DNA from: Phyllostachys edulis
Taxonomy: Eukaryota > Streptophyta > Magnoliopsida > Poales > Poaceae
Length of the DNA: 64,000 nt
Direction of reading: 5' to 3'
Assembly (NCBI GenBank): GCA_036346405.1
Contig: CM070561.1
Coordinates: forward strand, 34,079,958 to 34,143,957
Below the pieces are notes generated by a model that worked only from the letters and a program-made list of their open reading frames with translations, ran no database searches and was not told where the DNA came from. Shown piece by piece: positions 35,577-48,400 of the stretch (the stretch's first letter is position 1; every line of letters begins with the position of its first letter). Made by a program: the position numbers and the translations under genes.

Positions 35577-35993
35577 TATCACAGACGGTTTTTGTTAAAA
35601 CCGTGCAGGAAGGCAAAATATCACGAGCGGTTTCCACTTAAACCGTGCAGGATAGAGAAATATCACGAGCGGTTCTACACAAAAGCCGCATGATATTCTA
35701 AATCCTGAGCGGTTTTATTTAGAACCGCTCGTGACATTCTCTATCACGAGCGGTTTTGTTTAGAACCGCTGCGTGATATTCTCGAATCACTGAGCGGTTT
35801 CGGTTGAAACCGCTGCGTGATACTTGACTTCACGAGATGGTTTTTAATAAAACCGTGCAGTGATATTCGTATCCTGAGCGGTTTTGTACCGTCGTGATAA
35901 TGTCTCGTTATCACAGACCAACAAACATAGGCGGTTGGAAACCGTCGTGATGACGGTTCCGAACCGTCTGTGATGTCGGTTCCTGTAGTAGTG
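35577..35993. repeat. Right subterminal repeat array of the large CACTA element
   Basis: About ten inverted pairs of acggtt/aaccgt units ending in cctgtagtagtg. Only the outermost copies keep the full cacagacggtt/aaccgtctgtg form; inner copies show the same cgagcggtt / aaccgctgcg alterations as the left end. Confidence 0.85.
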
Positions 35994-35996
35994 TAT

Positions 35997-36394
35997 ACAA
36001 TTGACCAGTGGACGATGTACTTTGATGGATCTCTTATGTTAAGTAGCTAGGAGGCTGGGGTGGTCCTGGAATCTCCTACAGGAGAGACCTTAATGTATGC
36101 TATTCAATTACACTTTTCTACCTCTAACAACGTGGCAGAATACAAAGATTTATTGGCTGGCATACGAGCAGCAAAAGTGCTTAGGATTGGACGACTACTC
36201 GTGAGTAAAGACTCTCGACTAGTCATGAATCAGGTCAAAAAAGAGTACCAATGCTCTAATTCGACCATGTCTCAGTACTTATTGGAAGTCAGAAGGCTTG
36301 AAAAGCATTTTTTCGGTTTCGAGTTACAGTATATCCCTCGAAAGGATAATTTTCTCACTGACCAGTTAGCTCGAATAACCTCTTCTCGATCTTA
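35997..36394 (+). pseudogene. pol: RNase H domain of the gypsy/Tat element, downstream of the CACTA insertion
   Basis: Continues the pol frame interrupted at 13450: TIDQWTMYFDGSLM (catalytic D in YFDGS), a TAG at 36047, then GVVLESPTGE, NNVAEYKDLLAGIRAAK (catalytic E), KDSRLVMNQVKKEYQ (catalytic D) and RKDNFLTDQLARITSS. All four acidic catalytic positions are present. RNase H removes the RNA template during reverse transcription. The single TAG prevents expression as written. Confidence 0.85.
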
Positions 36395-36413
36395 AGTACC
36401 ACAAGGAGTCTTC

Positions 36414-37670
36414 TTGGAGCAGCTCCAAAAGCCGTCTCTGGTCGAAGCACCAAAAACACCTTCTATTGAGACAGCCTCTCTATATTACGAGGATACCTGG
36501 ATGAATCCTATCTACGAGTATCTTCAGAAGGGTACACTAGCCGATGATGATCTCGAGGCAGAACGCTTATTCCAGAAGGCCAAAATGTATATTTTGGTCG
36601 AAGGAGTCCTCTATAAAAGGTGTACTCAAGGGGTTCTCATGTGATGCATATCACAGAAAGAAGGATTAAATCTCCTTCATGACATACACGGGGGCATATG
36701 TGGAACTCACGCTTCTTACAGGACGCTGGTCGGTAAAGCCTTCCGACAAGGTTTTTACTGGGCAACGACCCTTCATGATGCCAAAGAGTTGGTTAAAAAA
36801 TGTGTACAATGTCAGTTTCATAGTAGGCAAATACACCAACCGGCTCAGGCTTTGAAAACAATTCCTCTTTCATGGCCTTTTGCGACTTGGGGTCTCGATA
36901 TCCTAGGACCGTTCCCAAAAGCACTAGGGGACTTCGAGTTCCTTTTTGTGGCTATTGATACATTCACAAAATGGATCGAAACCGATCCTATGACTAGGAT
37001 AACAATGGAAGCTGCAAAAAGGTTTATGATGAGAAGCGTGATTACCCAATTTGGTGTTCCTAGTCAAATAATTACAGACAATGGTAAACAATTTTTTAGT
37101 GCAAAATTTTAGGAATTTTGCGATGAGTTGGGTACCAAGTTATGTTATGCCTCTGTTGCCCACCCACAGAGTAATAGGGCAGTCGAAAGAGTGAATGACC
37201 AAATAATGCAGGGCATAAAAACCCAAGTGTTCGACCAGCTTGTCAAGCGCTCGGGGGCTTGGGTACAAGAATTACCCTCAGTGTTATGGGCAGTTCGCAC
37301 GACTGCTAGTCGGGCTACAGGTGAAATACCCTTTTTCCTAGTTTTTGGGGCTGAAGCCATGCTTCCACTATAACTAAAGATCTAGTTGACAAGGGTTGAA
37401 ACCTTCAGCGACTCTACCCAGAAACAACTTCGAGCTGATGACATCAACCTGCTCGAAGAGAAGAGGAATCAAGCCATAATCCATTCAGTGGTCTATCAAC
37501 AAGCCCTACGCAAATACTACGATCGTAACATCCAACCTCACAGCCTTACTGTAGGTGACTTGGTGTTGAAGAAGATTCAATCCCAATCTAATCGGAATAA
37601 GCTTTCCCCCAAGGGGGAGGGTCCTTACATAGTGGTCGAAGTTACGTGACTAGGTTCGGTACGACTGGCA
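36414..37670 (+). pseudogene. pol: Integrase of the gypsy/Tat element, interrupted by TAG and TGA stops
   Basis: The zinc-binding HHCC module reads H-I-H-G-G-I-C-G-T-H with CVQC at about 36805. The catalytic core follows: TWGLDILGPFPKA (first D), QIITDNGKQFFSAKF (second D) and NRAVERVNDQIMQG (the E). C-terminal blocks are WAVRTTASRATGEIPFFLVF and GDLVLKKIQS..KGEGPYIVVEV. No chromodomain is visible, in line with the Tat lineage. Stops at 36643, 37110 and 37371-37381 break it, with the surrounding frame intact. Integrase inserts the DNA copy into the genome; the D, D and E residues are all kept. Confidence 0.85.
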
Positions 37671-38735
37671 ATGGAAGACAGCCGAGTTCTCTCCAATTCT
37701 TGAAAAATCGACCAGTTACGCAAATTTTATGTGTAACTCCTTACATCAATAAAGTTTTAGGTTTCTTCACTCTTTATTGTCTTTTATTGAGTAGCGCTTT
37801 GATGGTTTTTCGATCATTTTTTACACTCAGTTTTTCTTTACACTGGTTGAAGAGAGGTAACATCACCTAGTCGAGATCTTTCGTCTCTACATGTAGTCTC
37901 GCCCACTAGAAGGAACTTCCCAGTGTCGACTCGTTCCTCACTTTTGCTACCAATGCAAAGAGACTGTGTCCCACAAAACCTGGTCGAAAAACAGTCAAGC
38001 TAGTTTTTTTTACATTAGTTTATTTTCTTCATGCTTTTTGAAAAATATTCTCTAAGTGGAGTATACTTTTATAGTTTGTTTAACTGCTTTTCGTAACCTC
38101 AATGCGTTTAAACTGGTCGGAGAAAGACACAACACCTAGTCGAAGTCTTTTCTCTCTGCATGTGGTCCTACCCACTAGAAGTAATTTCCTAGCGTCGTAC
38201 TGTTTCTAACTCTTACTATCAGTGCCAAACAACTTGAGTTCACTGGAAAAGGTCGAATGAATTTTTAAGGCACTCCGTGAGTTTGTCTTACTCATGTTGC
38301 TGCTATTGATTCGATTACTATGATCAGAGAACGTAGCTTCACTAGTCGAAGTCTTTCCTCTCTGCAAATGGTCCTGCCTACTAGAAAGAACTTCCTAGTG
38401 TCTATTTGTTACTCAAACTCTTACGACCAGAATATGACAATCAAGATCGACAACACCTGTAGGACAAACTTTTTTTTAAGCAAACCCTTATATACACTAT
38501 TTACTTAGTTTATCTAAATAAACTACGCAGATAGTCAGGGGCTAGGTTAAAGCCATTAATATGACTTCAATTCTTAGTCCTACATTAAATTTCCTTTTTC
38601 TATTAATTATATTATGAGTTACTAACTACCCGATAAGATATTTTGCAGGAAAAAGCACGTACATATATTCATAACCAAAAGACTTGTCTTTATAATTTTT
38701 CTGATTACAATCTACTCTAATGAAGGAGATCCGAT
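37671..38735 (+). other. Spacer between pol and the antisense ORF, with imperfect repeats
   Basis: No coding sequence supported. Three imperfect repeats beginning c(a)cctagtcgaagtcttt and continuing ctctgca..tggtc..cccactagaag lie at 37864, 38133 and 38340 (spacing 269 and 207). Repeated spacers here are common in Tat-lineage elements. Confidence 0.6.
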
Positions 38736-40376
38736 CTACATCTCCTCTGTGACCTTTTGGTTGATTGGCTTCACCTCTTCGATTAGACGATTTGCTTCCA
38801 CTTCAGACCAGTCAAAGTCATCCTCGATTGGTTGAAGGTTGAGATTTTGGCCGTGTGCCTTAAGTTTTGCTAAGGCATAGCTCACTGCACTTTCGACCGC
38901 CTCTCCTAGTGAGTTAGCCTGATTGGCCTTCAGAGTAGTTATCAGCTCCCCTAAGGTTCCGACTTGCTCTCCAATGGCACTCGTATGGGTGATGATGGTG
39001 TCTTCAAGAGGTGTCACTTCCTTAGCACCAAGTCCCCCAAGTACATTGTTCAGGAGAGATATATTGTATTGAAGGTTGATCTTCATCGACTTCATCTCCT
39101 CCTGGCTACGAGTCGAAGCTTCGTGGAGACGCTTGATTCCGACTTCTTGCTCTCAAACATAGTACGACCAGTCAAAAGTATATCCCTAAAACAACTCGCA
39201 AGCAACACTGGTCGTGGGTAAAGAGTTACTTACCCGTCAGTCGAGAGTCAAGTTGCTTGATTTTGTTGTTGTGGGAGGCATCCTTCTTCGCAGATTGCTC
39301 TTCCCACGACTTTATAACCTAGTCTTTTTCTTTGGCGGAATGGGATAGCTCGTGAATAGCCAAGGCTTTTTCATTGACCTCGACTTGGAGCTTACCCATT
39401 TCGACCTCTTTTTCTAAAAAGAAATGAGAGTTAGAAAAAGAACAGAAGATCATTATCATAAGTAGTCTTAAATTCAGAACTTACTATTTATTTCACTCTG
39501 CAGATCAAGAGCTGCAGAGTTGGCCTACTGAAGTTTCTTCATCAGGTCAAGATTTTCATCCCCTAACCTCTGCATCTCGACTTTCTCGTGGTTGAGTGCG
39601 TCTGCCAAGGATTTTTCGTCACTCTTAAACCTGTAAAGGTTCAAAGTCGACATGAGAACTGCACAAGTAGTCGAGCAAAAAATGACTATAAGTAGCTGTG
39701 ACTTACCATCTCTGTACCTACCCGCAGAGTTCCGCTTTTTGTTATCGTAGCTGTATAAGTTGTCGGTGGTATTCACCAACAGTGACAATTTATTCCAAAG
39801 CTTTTTTCATAAAGAAAGACAATGAGAAGCAAAAAACAAACCACATATGTAAATGTTTGGCATTAGATGCTTACATTTATGGTCGTTTGAGCAAATGTGG
39901 AGAATACCCTCGTGGAATCCTTCAATTCATCGATCTCCTCAACTCGGTTCCACCACACCTTCTCGAGGCGCTCATCGTCAAAAATATTCCCCCTGTTAGG
40001 AATATCCTTATGGTGAGGAACTTAGTTACGAGACCTGAATGCAGAAGATCCCACAATAGAGGCAGGTCCAAAGAACTCAGAAAAGAAGTTGAGGCACTCT
40101 TCTTCTTCTTCTGCGGTGATGATAGCGTCGGCAGCTCCTCCTTGGAGGCCTGGGGGAACATCCGCAATGGCTTTCTTCCCAGCACGATGGTCGGAAGTTA
40201 CGCCACCGTGGTTAGATGCTTCTGCCGCTTCATTCGCCGTCTTCGTCTCTACCTTCGTAACCACCTCGGTGCTCATGGTTGCTTCAGCAGAACTACTGCC
40301 TCCACCACAGGGATGGTGGTCAATCCCGCGAACGCCTCCGCGGTCATAGTCGCTTCAGAAGCAACGACTTCTCCCA
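38736..40376 (-). pseudogene. Antisense ORF of the gypsy/Tat element, 3' part (coiled coil)
   Basis: Minus strand of the retrotransposon. The last exon (39095-38736) codes GGLGAKEVTPLEDTIITH to EEVKPINQKVTEEM and ends in TAG. Upstream exons are strongly helical and charged: KLQVEVNEKALAIHELSHSA and EEQSAKKDASHNNKIKQLD (about 39415-39236), DEKSLADALNHEKVEMQRLG (about 39630-39560). Splice donors on the minus strand are visible as ACGG|GTAAGT (near 39231) and ATG|GTAAGT (near 39707). A TAG at 39319-39321 falls inside the coiled coil. Products of this type in grass elements have unknown roles. The part upstream of 40376 is cut by a solo LTR and continues at 43653. Confidence 0.65.
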
Positions 40377-43300
40377 TGTAACAACCCAAAAATTCAAATT
40401 CTGAGAAAATTTAAAAACTTATTTATTTTGGTGGATTTTCTGAAATTTTCTAAAGCTCTTATTATTAACCTTAAAGCTAAAACAAAGTTAAATACAAAAA
40501 CTATTAACAAGTTTAAGTTGAAATTATTTTATTTAAGTCCAAAATCATTCTAGGAATTTCTGTGAATTTTTCTAGAATTTTTGGAATTATTTGCTATTTT
40601 CTAAAGCCTCTTTGAATTATCTGAATTAAATCAATTAGAAAATCAAAGAAAACCCTAAATGATGTTCAGGCGAATTTGGCGGCCCAAAACCCTTGCCGCA
40701 CGCGGCCCGCTTACTGCGCGTTACCCCTCACCGCGACCGTTGGATCAGCATCGGACGGCTCGCACGCGCTCTCTCTTTCCTTCTCTTTCTTTCGCCGACA
40801 GGTGGGCCCACGAGGAATAGTGTCGTCCCCTACCTCTTTCCTTCTCCCTCGCGCAGGTTTCCATCTCCGCGCCATGACCGCCATTGCTGGTTTTCAAATC
40901 CTTTCCATCCTCGGTGAAATCACGATCTAATCCCCGAATCATCGCGCGCATTAAAATCGCCGCGTCGAATCGCACCCAACCCGGCCATTCCTTTCCTTCT
41001 TCGTCCACGATTCCATTGATTCCGCCACGGACCCGGCGACGACCTTCGTGATCTACACGTAGCTCCGCCCTCCTGGCCCTATATAAAGGAGCCGGTGCGC
41101 TTTCTCCCCACACCACACGCCACCATCCATTGCCCTCCTCCTCCTCCTAGCACCCCAATTTTGGAGTTTCTCACCGCGACCGAAGCTTCACTTCTTCTCG
41201 ATTCGGCACCACCGTCCCCGCGGGCCCCACCGTCCACACCTCTGGGACCGCCCTTGACATCGCGGGCTCGTCGCTCATCCACCGTCCCAAGACCCGGAGC
41301 TTCTTCCTTGTCGACGACCCCACAATGCCGCCGCCGAACCTCGCCGCCGACGACCAAAACGTCGATTCCGCCGCCCCAGGTAGCGCGCCAGGACCCCATC
41401 TCATCCTCTCTCTGTTGGTATCACCCACACGACTCGCCATGACGTAGAAACGCCGGCGAGCTTCGCCACGGCCAACCTCGCGCCTTGTCGGTGGCGTGGC
41501 TCGACCACGTCATTGCCACCACATCGCCACATCAACACGGGCGTGGCTACTGCGTGGCGCCACATCACCCTCACCCCACCACGTGAGCACAACCCCTAGG
41601 TTCATAGGTCCGTGGACTTAGTCCACGTAAGCCATGTCTATGACACATGGGGCCCATATGTCGAAATTAATTTAAATTCTTTTAAATCCCGAAACAACGT
41701 GGTGGCCTTGACTTGCGCAATAAATGGATTTTCCTTTAGAAAAATAAATCGGGAAATTCATTTAAATTTCAGATTTAGGTTTAAACTTCTAAAATTCATA
41801 ACTTTTGCATCCAATCTCCAAATTGGGTGTTGCAAATTTCTAAATTCTTACAAAATCATTAGCTAGCTAACTAAACCAAAATTATTTAATTTGAAGCTAT
41901 TTTGAATCTGTATTTAAATTTAGAAATTCTTTTAATATCAAATTTAGACTAAAACTTGTAAAATTCATATCTTTTGAACCACAACTTCAAATTGAGTGAT
42001 TCAAATTGATAAAATCTTAGAAAATTATTATCTAACTAAATAAAATAAAATTATTTCATTTGGAGTTAGTTTGATCTGTATTTTTTGGATTTATTTAAAT
42101 TTCATTTGAATTTGTCGTACTTTCGCGTATAGACTTTGACGATTCCGGAGAGGTAGATCTTTCAGAGGGTTTAGAATCTCAAGACTTCAACGAAGGCAAG
42201 TTACATTCTTGACCATCTTGATCCCAGTATTTTAAAGTTAATTAATTCTGTTTTAAAAGTTATTATTGCATGCATATTTTTATTCAAGTTATTTTAATCC
42301 CTGTTTTAATTCTTAGTTATACCAATTCCTTTGTATAGCCAATATTGATGTTTGGAATGCCATGCCTTGTCACCTTAGTAAAATAATTAAGATAATTATG
42401 CTTAGTCATTGCTTAGACCAAAAGATGATTTGGGGAATTTTGCCAAAATACAAAGATGTTTTGAAAATGAATCTATGGTATTGTTTTTACCATAGATGAT
42501 TGGAAAATGTCTTGACAAAAGAAAAATAAATGAAATTGGTTTAGACTTGGGTGAATTGGATTGTTGGTGGGTGCAAGTTCATGCACGGGCTCAATACAGC
42601 GAATGTTTGAGACCCAGGGTTTGTTTTGGAAGTCGCCCAGTCATGTAAGGACCGGTCTGCGGGCCGCGGATGTTAAGCCAAACTCGTACCACCACAAGTC
42701 TGGAATGGGACAGACTTGGCCAAATAAGCTATATTATCTCACCATGTTTATGTCTTGGAAAGATGTGGGAGTCGTGAAGACTTATTGATGATACCCACAT
42801 GGCGCAAGAGGGGGTAGTCGTTGGTGCGAAGCCTTCGATTACGAAACCTTAGCGGGCATAATTATGTTGAAATAGTGTAGGGTAAAGGCCTCGTGATAGC
42901 TGCTTAGTCGCACGCCTACGGAAGCGTGTATTGGCCGACATAATAAGCAAACTATCTCTTGTGGGTAAAATTTGTACCAACTCTCTGAGTAATAATCTAT
43001 TGAATAGCCGTGTCCACGGTCATGGACATGCTTAATGAAGCCACTCAAAGTTAGTCTCTGGTTTTGTTTAAAAGACTTGTCACTGGTTTATGAAAAGGGA
43101 TTAGGCGAAGCTTTGGTGTAAGGGGTAGTCCTTCACCATTTGTGTATGGAGGTTCATCCTACACTTGACATTGAGAAATTGAAATATGATTTTGATCTTC
43201 TTAAATTCTAAAAATGGCCTTGGAAATTACTAAGAGTATTTAAACCTGAAAATGTTGTCTTATGCAAATAAACCCCGCCATTACCCTTTGCTCACTTTAT

Positions 43301-43652
43301 GCATGCATTCAATCATATTTTACTGGTGTAACTTGCAAGCACAAGTGGTAGTGCTTACTCTTCTTGAATAATCTTTATTAGGAGAAGGCTTCTATCAAGG
43401 CGGTGAGGACATCGATGCTTAGGCCACGCTTCCCAGACGATTGCTGTGGCGAATCGTTGGGTCTACTACTACTATTTTATTTCATTGTGTTTCACTTTAT
43501 TTGGCCTCGGGCCGATTGTAATAAACTCGAATAATTATTAATAAAAATCGTGATATGTTTTGATTATCACTTTTGTTTAGCTGTGTACACTAGAAATCTG
43601 GACTAGTGTATGAACACAGAGAATTCGGGATCCTTCGCTCCCGGGTTCGACA
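40377..43652 (+). mobile_element. Solo LTR (3,276 bp)
   Basis: Begins TGTAACAACCCAAAAATTC, ends GGGTTCGACA, and has perfect TSD TCCCA (40372-40376, 43653-43657). The 3' region (ctggactagtgtatgaacacagag) matches the ends of the LTRs of the element at 19331-30710 and of the solo LTR at 44509, so these are relatives. GC-rich 40680-41600 includes a TATA box. No interior genes, so it arose by LTR-LTR recombination. Frames such as 41095-41442 are Pro/Ser-rich translations of leader sequence, not genes. Confidence 0.9.
41080..41089 (+). promoter_or_regulatory. TATA box of the solo LTR
   Basis: CTATATAAAG about 700 bases into the LTR, followed 10-60 bases later by a C-rich leader (ctttctccccacaccacacg). 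It could drive outward transcription in the plus direction, antisense to the interrupted antisense ORF. Confidence 0.55.
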
Positions 43653-44508
43653 TCCCACCATAGGGACAGTGGCCGTAGTAGTGGCCACTCCTGCTGCCGT
43701 TTCCTCGATTGCAAAAGAAGGGGCAGCGAGCTTCTCGACAGAAGCATCCTTGGGGCTGGAGGAGTCGGGCTAAGATCATCGAGAAAAATATTTTAAATTT
43801 GTAAAAAGCAAAAGGTAAATGCTGTTCTTATGCTTTTGTCTTTTTACATACCTTACTTTCCTGGACTTAATCCTAAATCCAGAAGAAACCTTCCCTAAGA
43901 AAGATTTCTTCGACTTCTTCTCTTCGACCACGTCTGGTCCAAATTCGAGCTGGGGAATAGGGTTCGCCACGACCACGTCTGGTCGTGGGTCTTGGGCGAA
44001 GGCTGCCACTCCTTGACCCTCCTAACACTCCTAATGGTCAAAACCTGTTTCAACCACCTCAAGAGCAGTACCTCCTTCGACCATAGTCTCTGCTGACGCA
44101 GCGGTATCCTTCGCAAAAGATACAAAGCTTTTTCAGTTCTCCCTTTCTAGTCGCTTAACAAAGCCATGAGAAGCTGCGACTGAAAAAGTCTTGTCATCAT
44201 AGTAGAATGGTACCTTGGTCTTGGGAGCTTTGTGCTTAAGGGGTTCAATCACTTCGATCGCCTTTGCTTTCTCTACAATAACTATGTCTGTAAAGAATTT
44301 TGCAAAGGGCCTGGCCAGATCGAAACATGAGCTCGCCTCTTGCTTGTCGACGCCCTTTACAAGTTGACAATTTTTGGCCGGAGTCGCTTTGACTTGTTCC
44401 GCCTCTGTGCCAATGACCATCAGTCCGACCTCTTGGCCATCCTAACAGTTTTCCATGCCTACTTTCTGCAAAGGTCAAAAAAAAGAAACATTATTTAGTG
44501 GCCGTTTC
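43653..44508 (-). pseudogene. Antisense ORF of the gypsy/Tat element, middle part
   Basis: Minus strand, between the two solo LTRs. The longest piece (44420-44133) reads ASSCFDLARPFAKFFTDIVI, then an Ile/Glu/Lys-rich stretch; two TAG-type stops near 44035-44050 separate it from FAQDPRPDVVVANPIPQ..KKSKKSFLGKVSSGFR (44009-43860). A splice-like AAG|GTATGT lies near 43848. Low complexity and charged, like the linker of related antisense ORFs; no named domain. It continues from 58109 and into 40376 across the insertions. Confidence 0.55.
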
Positions 44509-45427
44509 TGTTGGGACCCAAAAATGCAATTCTGGACCCTTTGTGTATAATGCACTAGTCCAGAATCACGCTAGTGCACACAGTGTCAACATAGATGAAT
44601 ATTGATCCACACAAGACGGAATAATAATATAAACGAGTAGTTTGATTAACAAATAATCATTTTGACCTTATGGTCAAGTTTACATTTATTAAACCTCACA
44701 GGGCTGGCAATAGAGAAATAAGCAGCAGCAGAACAAACAAAACTTCAGCGGAATCCCATCAATTCGCCACAGGAAACCAACTGGAATCAAGACCTAACGA
44801 TCAGAACCTTCGTGAAACTCCTCCTCAAAGGCAAGCGAAGAGTCCTCCTCTTCTGTTGATTGATTATAGCAAGCATGAGTACACAACCGTACTCGCAAGT
44901 CATACAACATAATGCAAGGTATACATGATGGCTTATTCCAAATGAATGGCTTTTGTGGTTCTTTTGCAGAAATGCCAAATTTGCAATTGAATATGAATAA
45001 TAAATTAAAACATAATGTAAAACAAGTAAACAATATAAATTTTATCAGTTATTTTCAAAAAGAACACAAAGTCTAAACAAGTTATTCACACAGCCATGTA
45101 ACTTAGATCACACAGCTCCCTTCCCAAGTGTTTTTATGAAAATCTAACCCTCGTGTGAAATTCCCGAGCATGTCCATATCCGTGGAAGCGGCTATTCGAA
45201 TAGGTTGTTTAACACTCTGCAAAGGTTGTACACTTTACCCACACGATATAACCAGTGTAGCAAGCACCAATCATAACAAAACTTTTCCTAAACTTCATCT
45301 CAACAATTGACACTCGAGTGTGCTATACCGAACGTCATACCAACCCAAAACACAGTGCTTTGGAATAACAAACACCGTTGGACAGGGAAGCGGCGGACCG
45401 TCCATGCCAAGTAACTACGATAGCTAA

Positions 45428-48400
45428 TGTGAGACCCGACGTTTATTAGGCTCATAATACTTAGTCATCCAATTGACCTAGTATTATCAACCAAATAAAC
45501 CGGTCTCGAGAGATGTATACTTCCCGAATGCGTATACATACCTCACAACAAAAGAATGTATCAATTCCATACAACACATAGTACATAAGCAACAAACCGA
45601 AGTTAATATTAATAAGGAATAGGTTATTACAAAAGAGGGCCTTCGGCCAAATAACAACAAAACTACAAAGATACACAATGAAGCAAAAGTGCCATAAAGA
45701 TGGCCCAAAATAAGAGCCAACCAAAGGTGTGCCTTTAGCCCACAAGGCAAGCCGACCAGGACCGCCAAGCTAGTCGCTCTCCCAACCACCGCAAGACTCA
45801 CAAAAGTAAAGCCCTTTGGGCTCTACCTCCTCTGCAACAAAGTTGTTAAGCAAAGCAAATGAGTACAATAAATTGTTTATTGTACTCGCAAAACTGACGT
45901 GTAAGATAACGAACTATAATTTAGCTATATGCAAGCTTTATTTAAGTGGATGAGGCTTTGGACTCATTTTAGCACAAAGCAAGTTTTCATTTGCAATAAT
46001 ATAGTAGATTGAAAGCAATTTGACAAAGCATTTTTAATTGTTGAAATAACAACGAGATAAATAACAAGGTAACAACAACAAGAACAACACAGGAAGTGAC
46101 CAACCCAAGTCACCACAAACAATAGCATGAACTCCCGTTCATACCAACCATGTCAAGTTTTAATTAAAGGTTGTAGTCTAGTCTTGAACGACCTTACCAA
46201 GCATGTCCATAACCTAGGGCGAGGCTATTGAATAGTTTTATCCTGCGGGGTGTACCACTTGTACCCACACGTCGAGACCGCCTTTCCTTTAGGCACACTA
46301 CCTTTGGTATGCCAAGCGGCTAAGTCCTCTGAGACATTTCCAATGGACAATGCTAATTACGAGTCGCACAACCCACGGGGAGAAGGAGACATCACACAAC
46401 CTACCGGAAGCTAATGCTCCTCCCACATCACACACACATTTTATCTTTAAAAACACACCAACCGAAAGCGACCCCAATTAACACCGCCCAAAGTACTTAG
46501 TCAAGAGGGTTCCATATGCCCCTCGTGTGGTTAGCACGTAAAATCGCTTGGCTTAGTGACCCAAGTACTCGGTCCTTAGGGACCCAGCATACCACCACAT
46601 CCAAAAACCACGCCATCCATCCAATATGCCCAAGTCTAAATCAATCTTTTATTTTCAGTTTTGATTTTACAAATTAATCAAAGCACAAGTGCTGGACATA
46701 TAGGAGTAATAATCAGTTTTGAGTGATCAAGACCATCGACTAAGTCGATGATCGCCCATTCTATCGAAAACTAAGCATGTCTAAGCAATTTAAATCGAAC
46801 TACTAAGTGATAGGAGCTCATCCAACGAGCTCCCACCCCAGCAAATAACCTAGGCTCATGGTAGTAGAGGATAAATAATTCCTACAGATTATGCAACTAT
46901 AGGCTTGCTAGCGACATTTAACACAAAGTAGCATGCATACATAGAAGTAAAACAATATATTAAGCTTTAAAGTAATGGGACAATGATGGAAATGATCAAA
47001 CTGCTTGCCTTGCTGTTGCTGGCCAATTTGTTGCGGAGGGTCACTCTCGGGATCACCACAAATGTCGAAACCTAACGGAAAGGCGAGAAAGAACCGATAA
47101 GAACGACGAAAAACAACAAAGACAGCACAACAAACGAACTCCAAATTCTCTGAATTTTCTACAGCAGCAAGAGGGTGATTTTTAGGGAATTTTGCAACAA
47201 GAACCAATTGATTTGGATTCTCAATGCAAAAGTTATGAGCAAAACAATTCTGCTCAGCCCCTAAAATACCAAACTGCACTATTCATTAATTTAATTATGA
47301 GGCAACATTTTCTAGAACAGAAGTGAAGCTAAAATTTTTACTGTAAAACCAGCACCTCATGAGATGAATAACACAATTGAGTTCATCTCATTTGGAGCTA
47401 TATTGCACTCTCTACAAATTTTCAAAAACAAGAACTTGAACAAAATTATAATGCACAAGTCCTCATTTTCCTAGCAGCAACATGCTCAAAACTAATGTTC
47501 ATAGTAAAACCATTAATGGAGAAACCAACAAAGTTGGTCTCACTCAAAAATAATCTACAGAGCATTAGTTATGTGTTTTACAAGTTAAGCATTGATTTAA
47601 GTGTATATTTAAAGTTGGTTTCAAAATCTAATGGCAAAACTGTGCTCTGGAGTTGAACTCAACTTACAATCATTTTGGATTAAAGTCAAGCTCAAGACAG
47701 AGCTAACACAATTTGAATGACCTCATTTGGGTTTAGAATGAAAAAGATATGCAATTCTAAAGTTCATACCATTTTTAGTTTATACTAGAGCTCACTTGGA
47801 ATTTCTAAAAATCACAAAGGCATGGGAGGGCGTGAGCCACAGATCATAGATCTAACGGCTCGAGACCTCCTGGAGGTGCCGCACACACGCGCTCGTGAGG
47901 TCCAGAGGCCCTAGACCTCCTAGCAACACACATCTTGCGAGGTGAGGGAGGTCATGGCCGTTGAAGGTGAATCCAGCGGACCTAGCGATGAGGGAGGTCC
48001 GGACGGACCAGATCTAAAGGGGAGGTCCTCAGCGGTTGAGATCTTCCAAGGAAGATCTAAACTATCAAGATCTCCCTAAGGAAGATCTACATCGTCAAGA
48101 CCTCACGGGGAGGTCTGGGCCGACGGTCGAGATGTTCAAGGAGGTCCTCGATGGTTCGAGATCTTCCGAGGGAGGACCTTGACGGTCAAGATCTACAGGG
48201 GAGGTCATGAGCAGGCCGAGATAACCTAGGGAGGTCTAAGGGAGGTCCTAACGTCCACAGACCTCGAGAGAGGTGCAGGCGGCCACGATCGCGCAAGGGG
48301 AGGTCTTGGGCGCTCGGATCTCCTCGGAGGAGATCATGGGCGTCCCTGAGCTCACGACCACGCGCTCGGACATGGAATAAGCGCGCGGGACAACGAGGAG

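Larger units (their letters stand above)
13454..35993 (+). mobile_element. 22.5 kb CACTA (En/Spm-like) transposon, decayed autonomous type
   Basis: Termini CACTACTACAAAACAGG (13454-13470) and ..CCTGTAGTAGTG (35982-35993) are inverted repeats, and the flanking TSD is TAT (13451-13453, 35994-35996). A 3-bp TSD is diagnostic for CACTA elements. Both ends carry arrays of short subterminal inverted repeats. Inside, both genes run on the plus strand: a TNP2-type transposase (14914-17640) and a Transposase_24/Ulp1-type gene (18330-35366). An 11.4 kb LTR element interrupts the second gene; without it the transposon is about 11.2 kb. The host gypsy frame reads straight across the TAT site once the element is removed. 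Confidence 0.95.

Noticed and set aside
41079..41442. Overlapping 90-115-codon ORFs on both strands of the solo LTR
   Set aside because: GC-rich leader region after the LTR TATA box; Pro/Ser/Thr-rich or Gly/Val-rich translations without domains.
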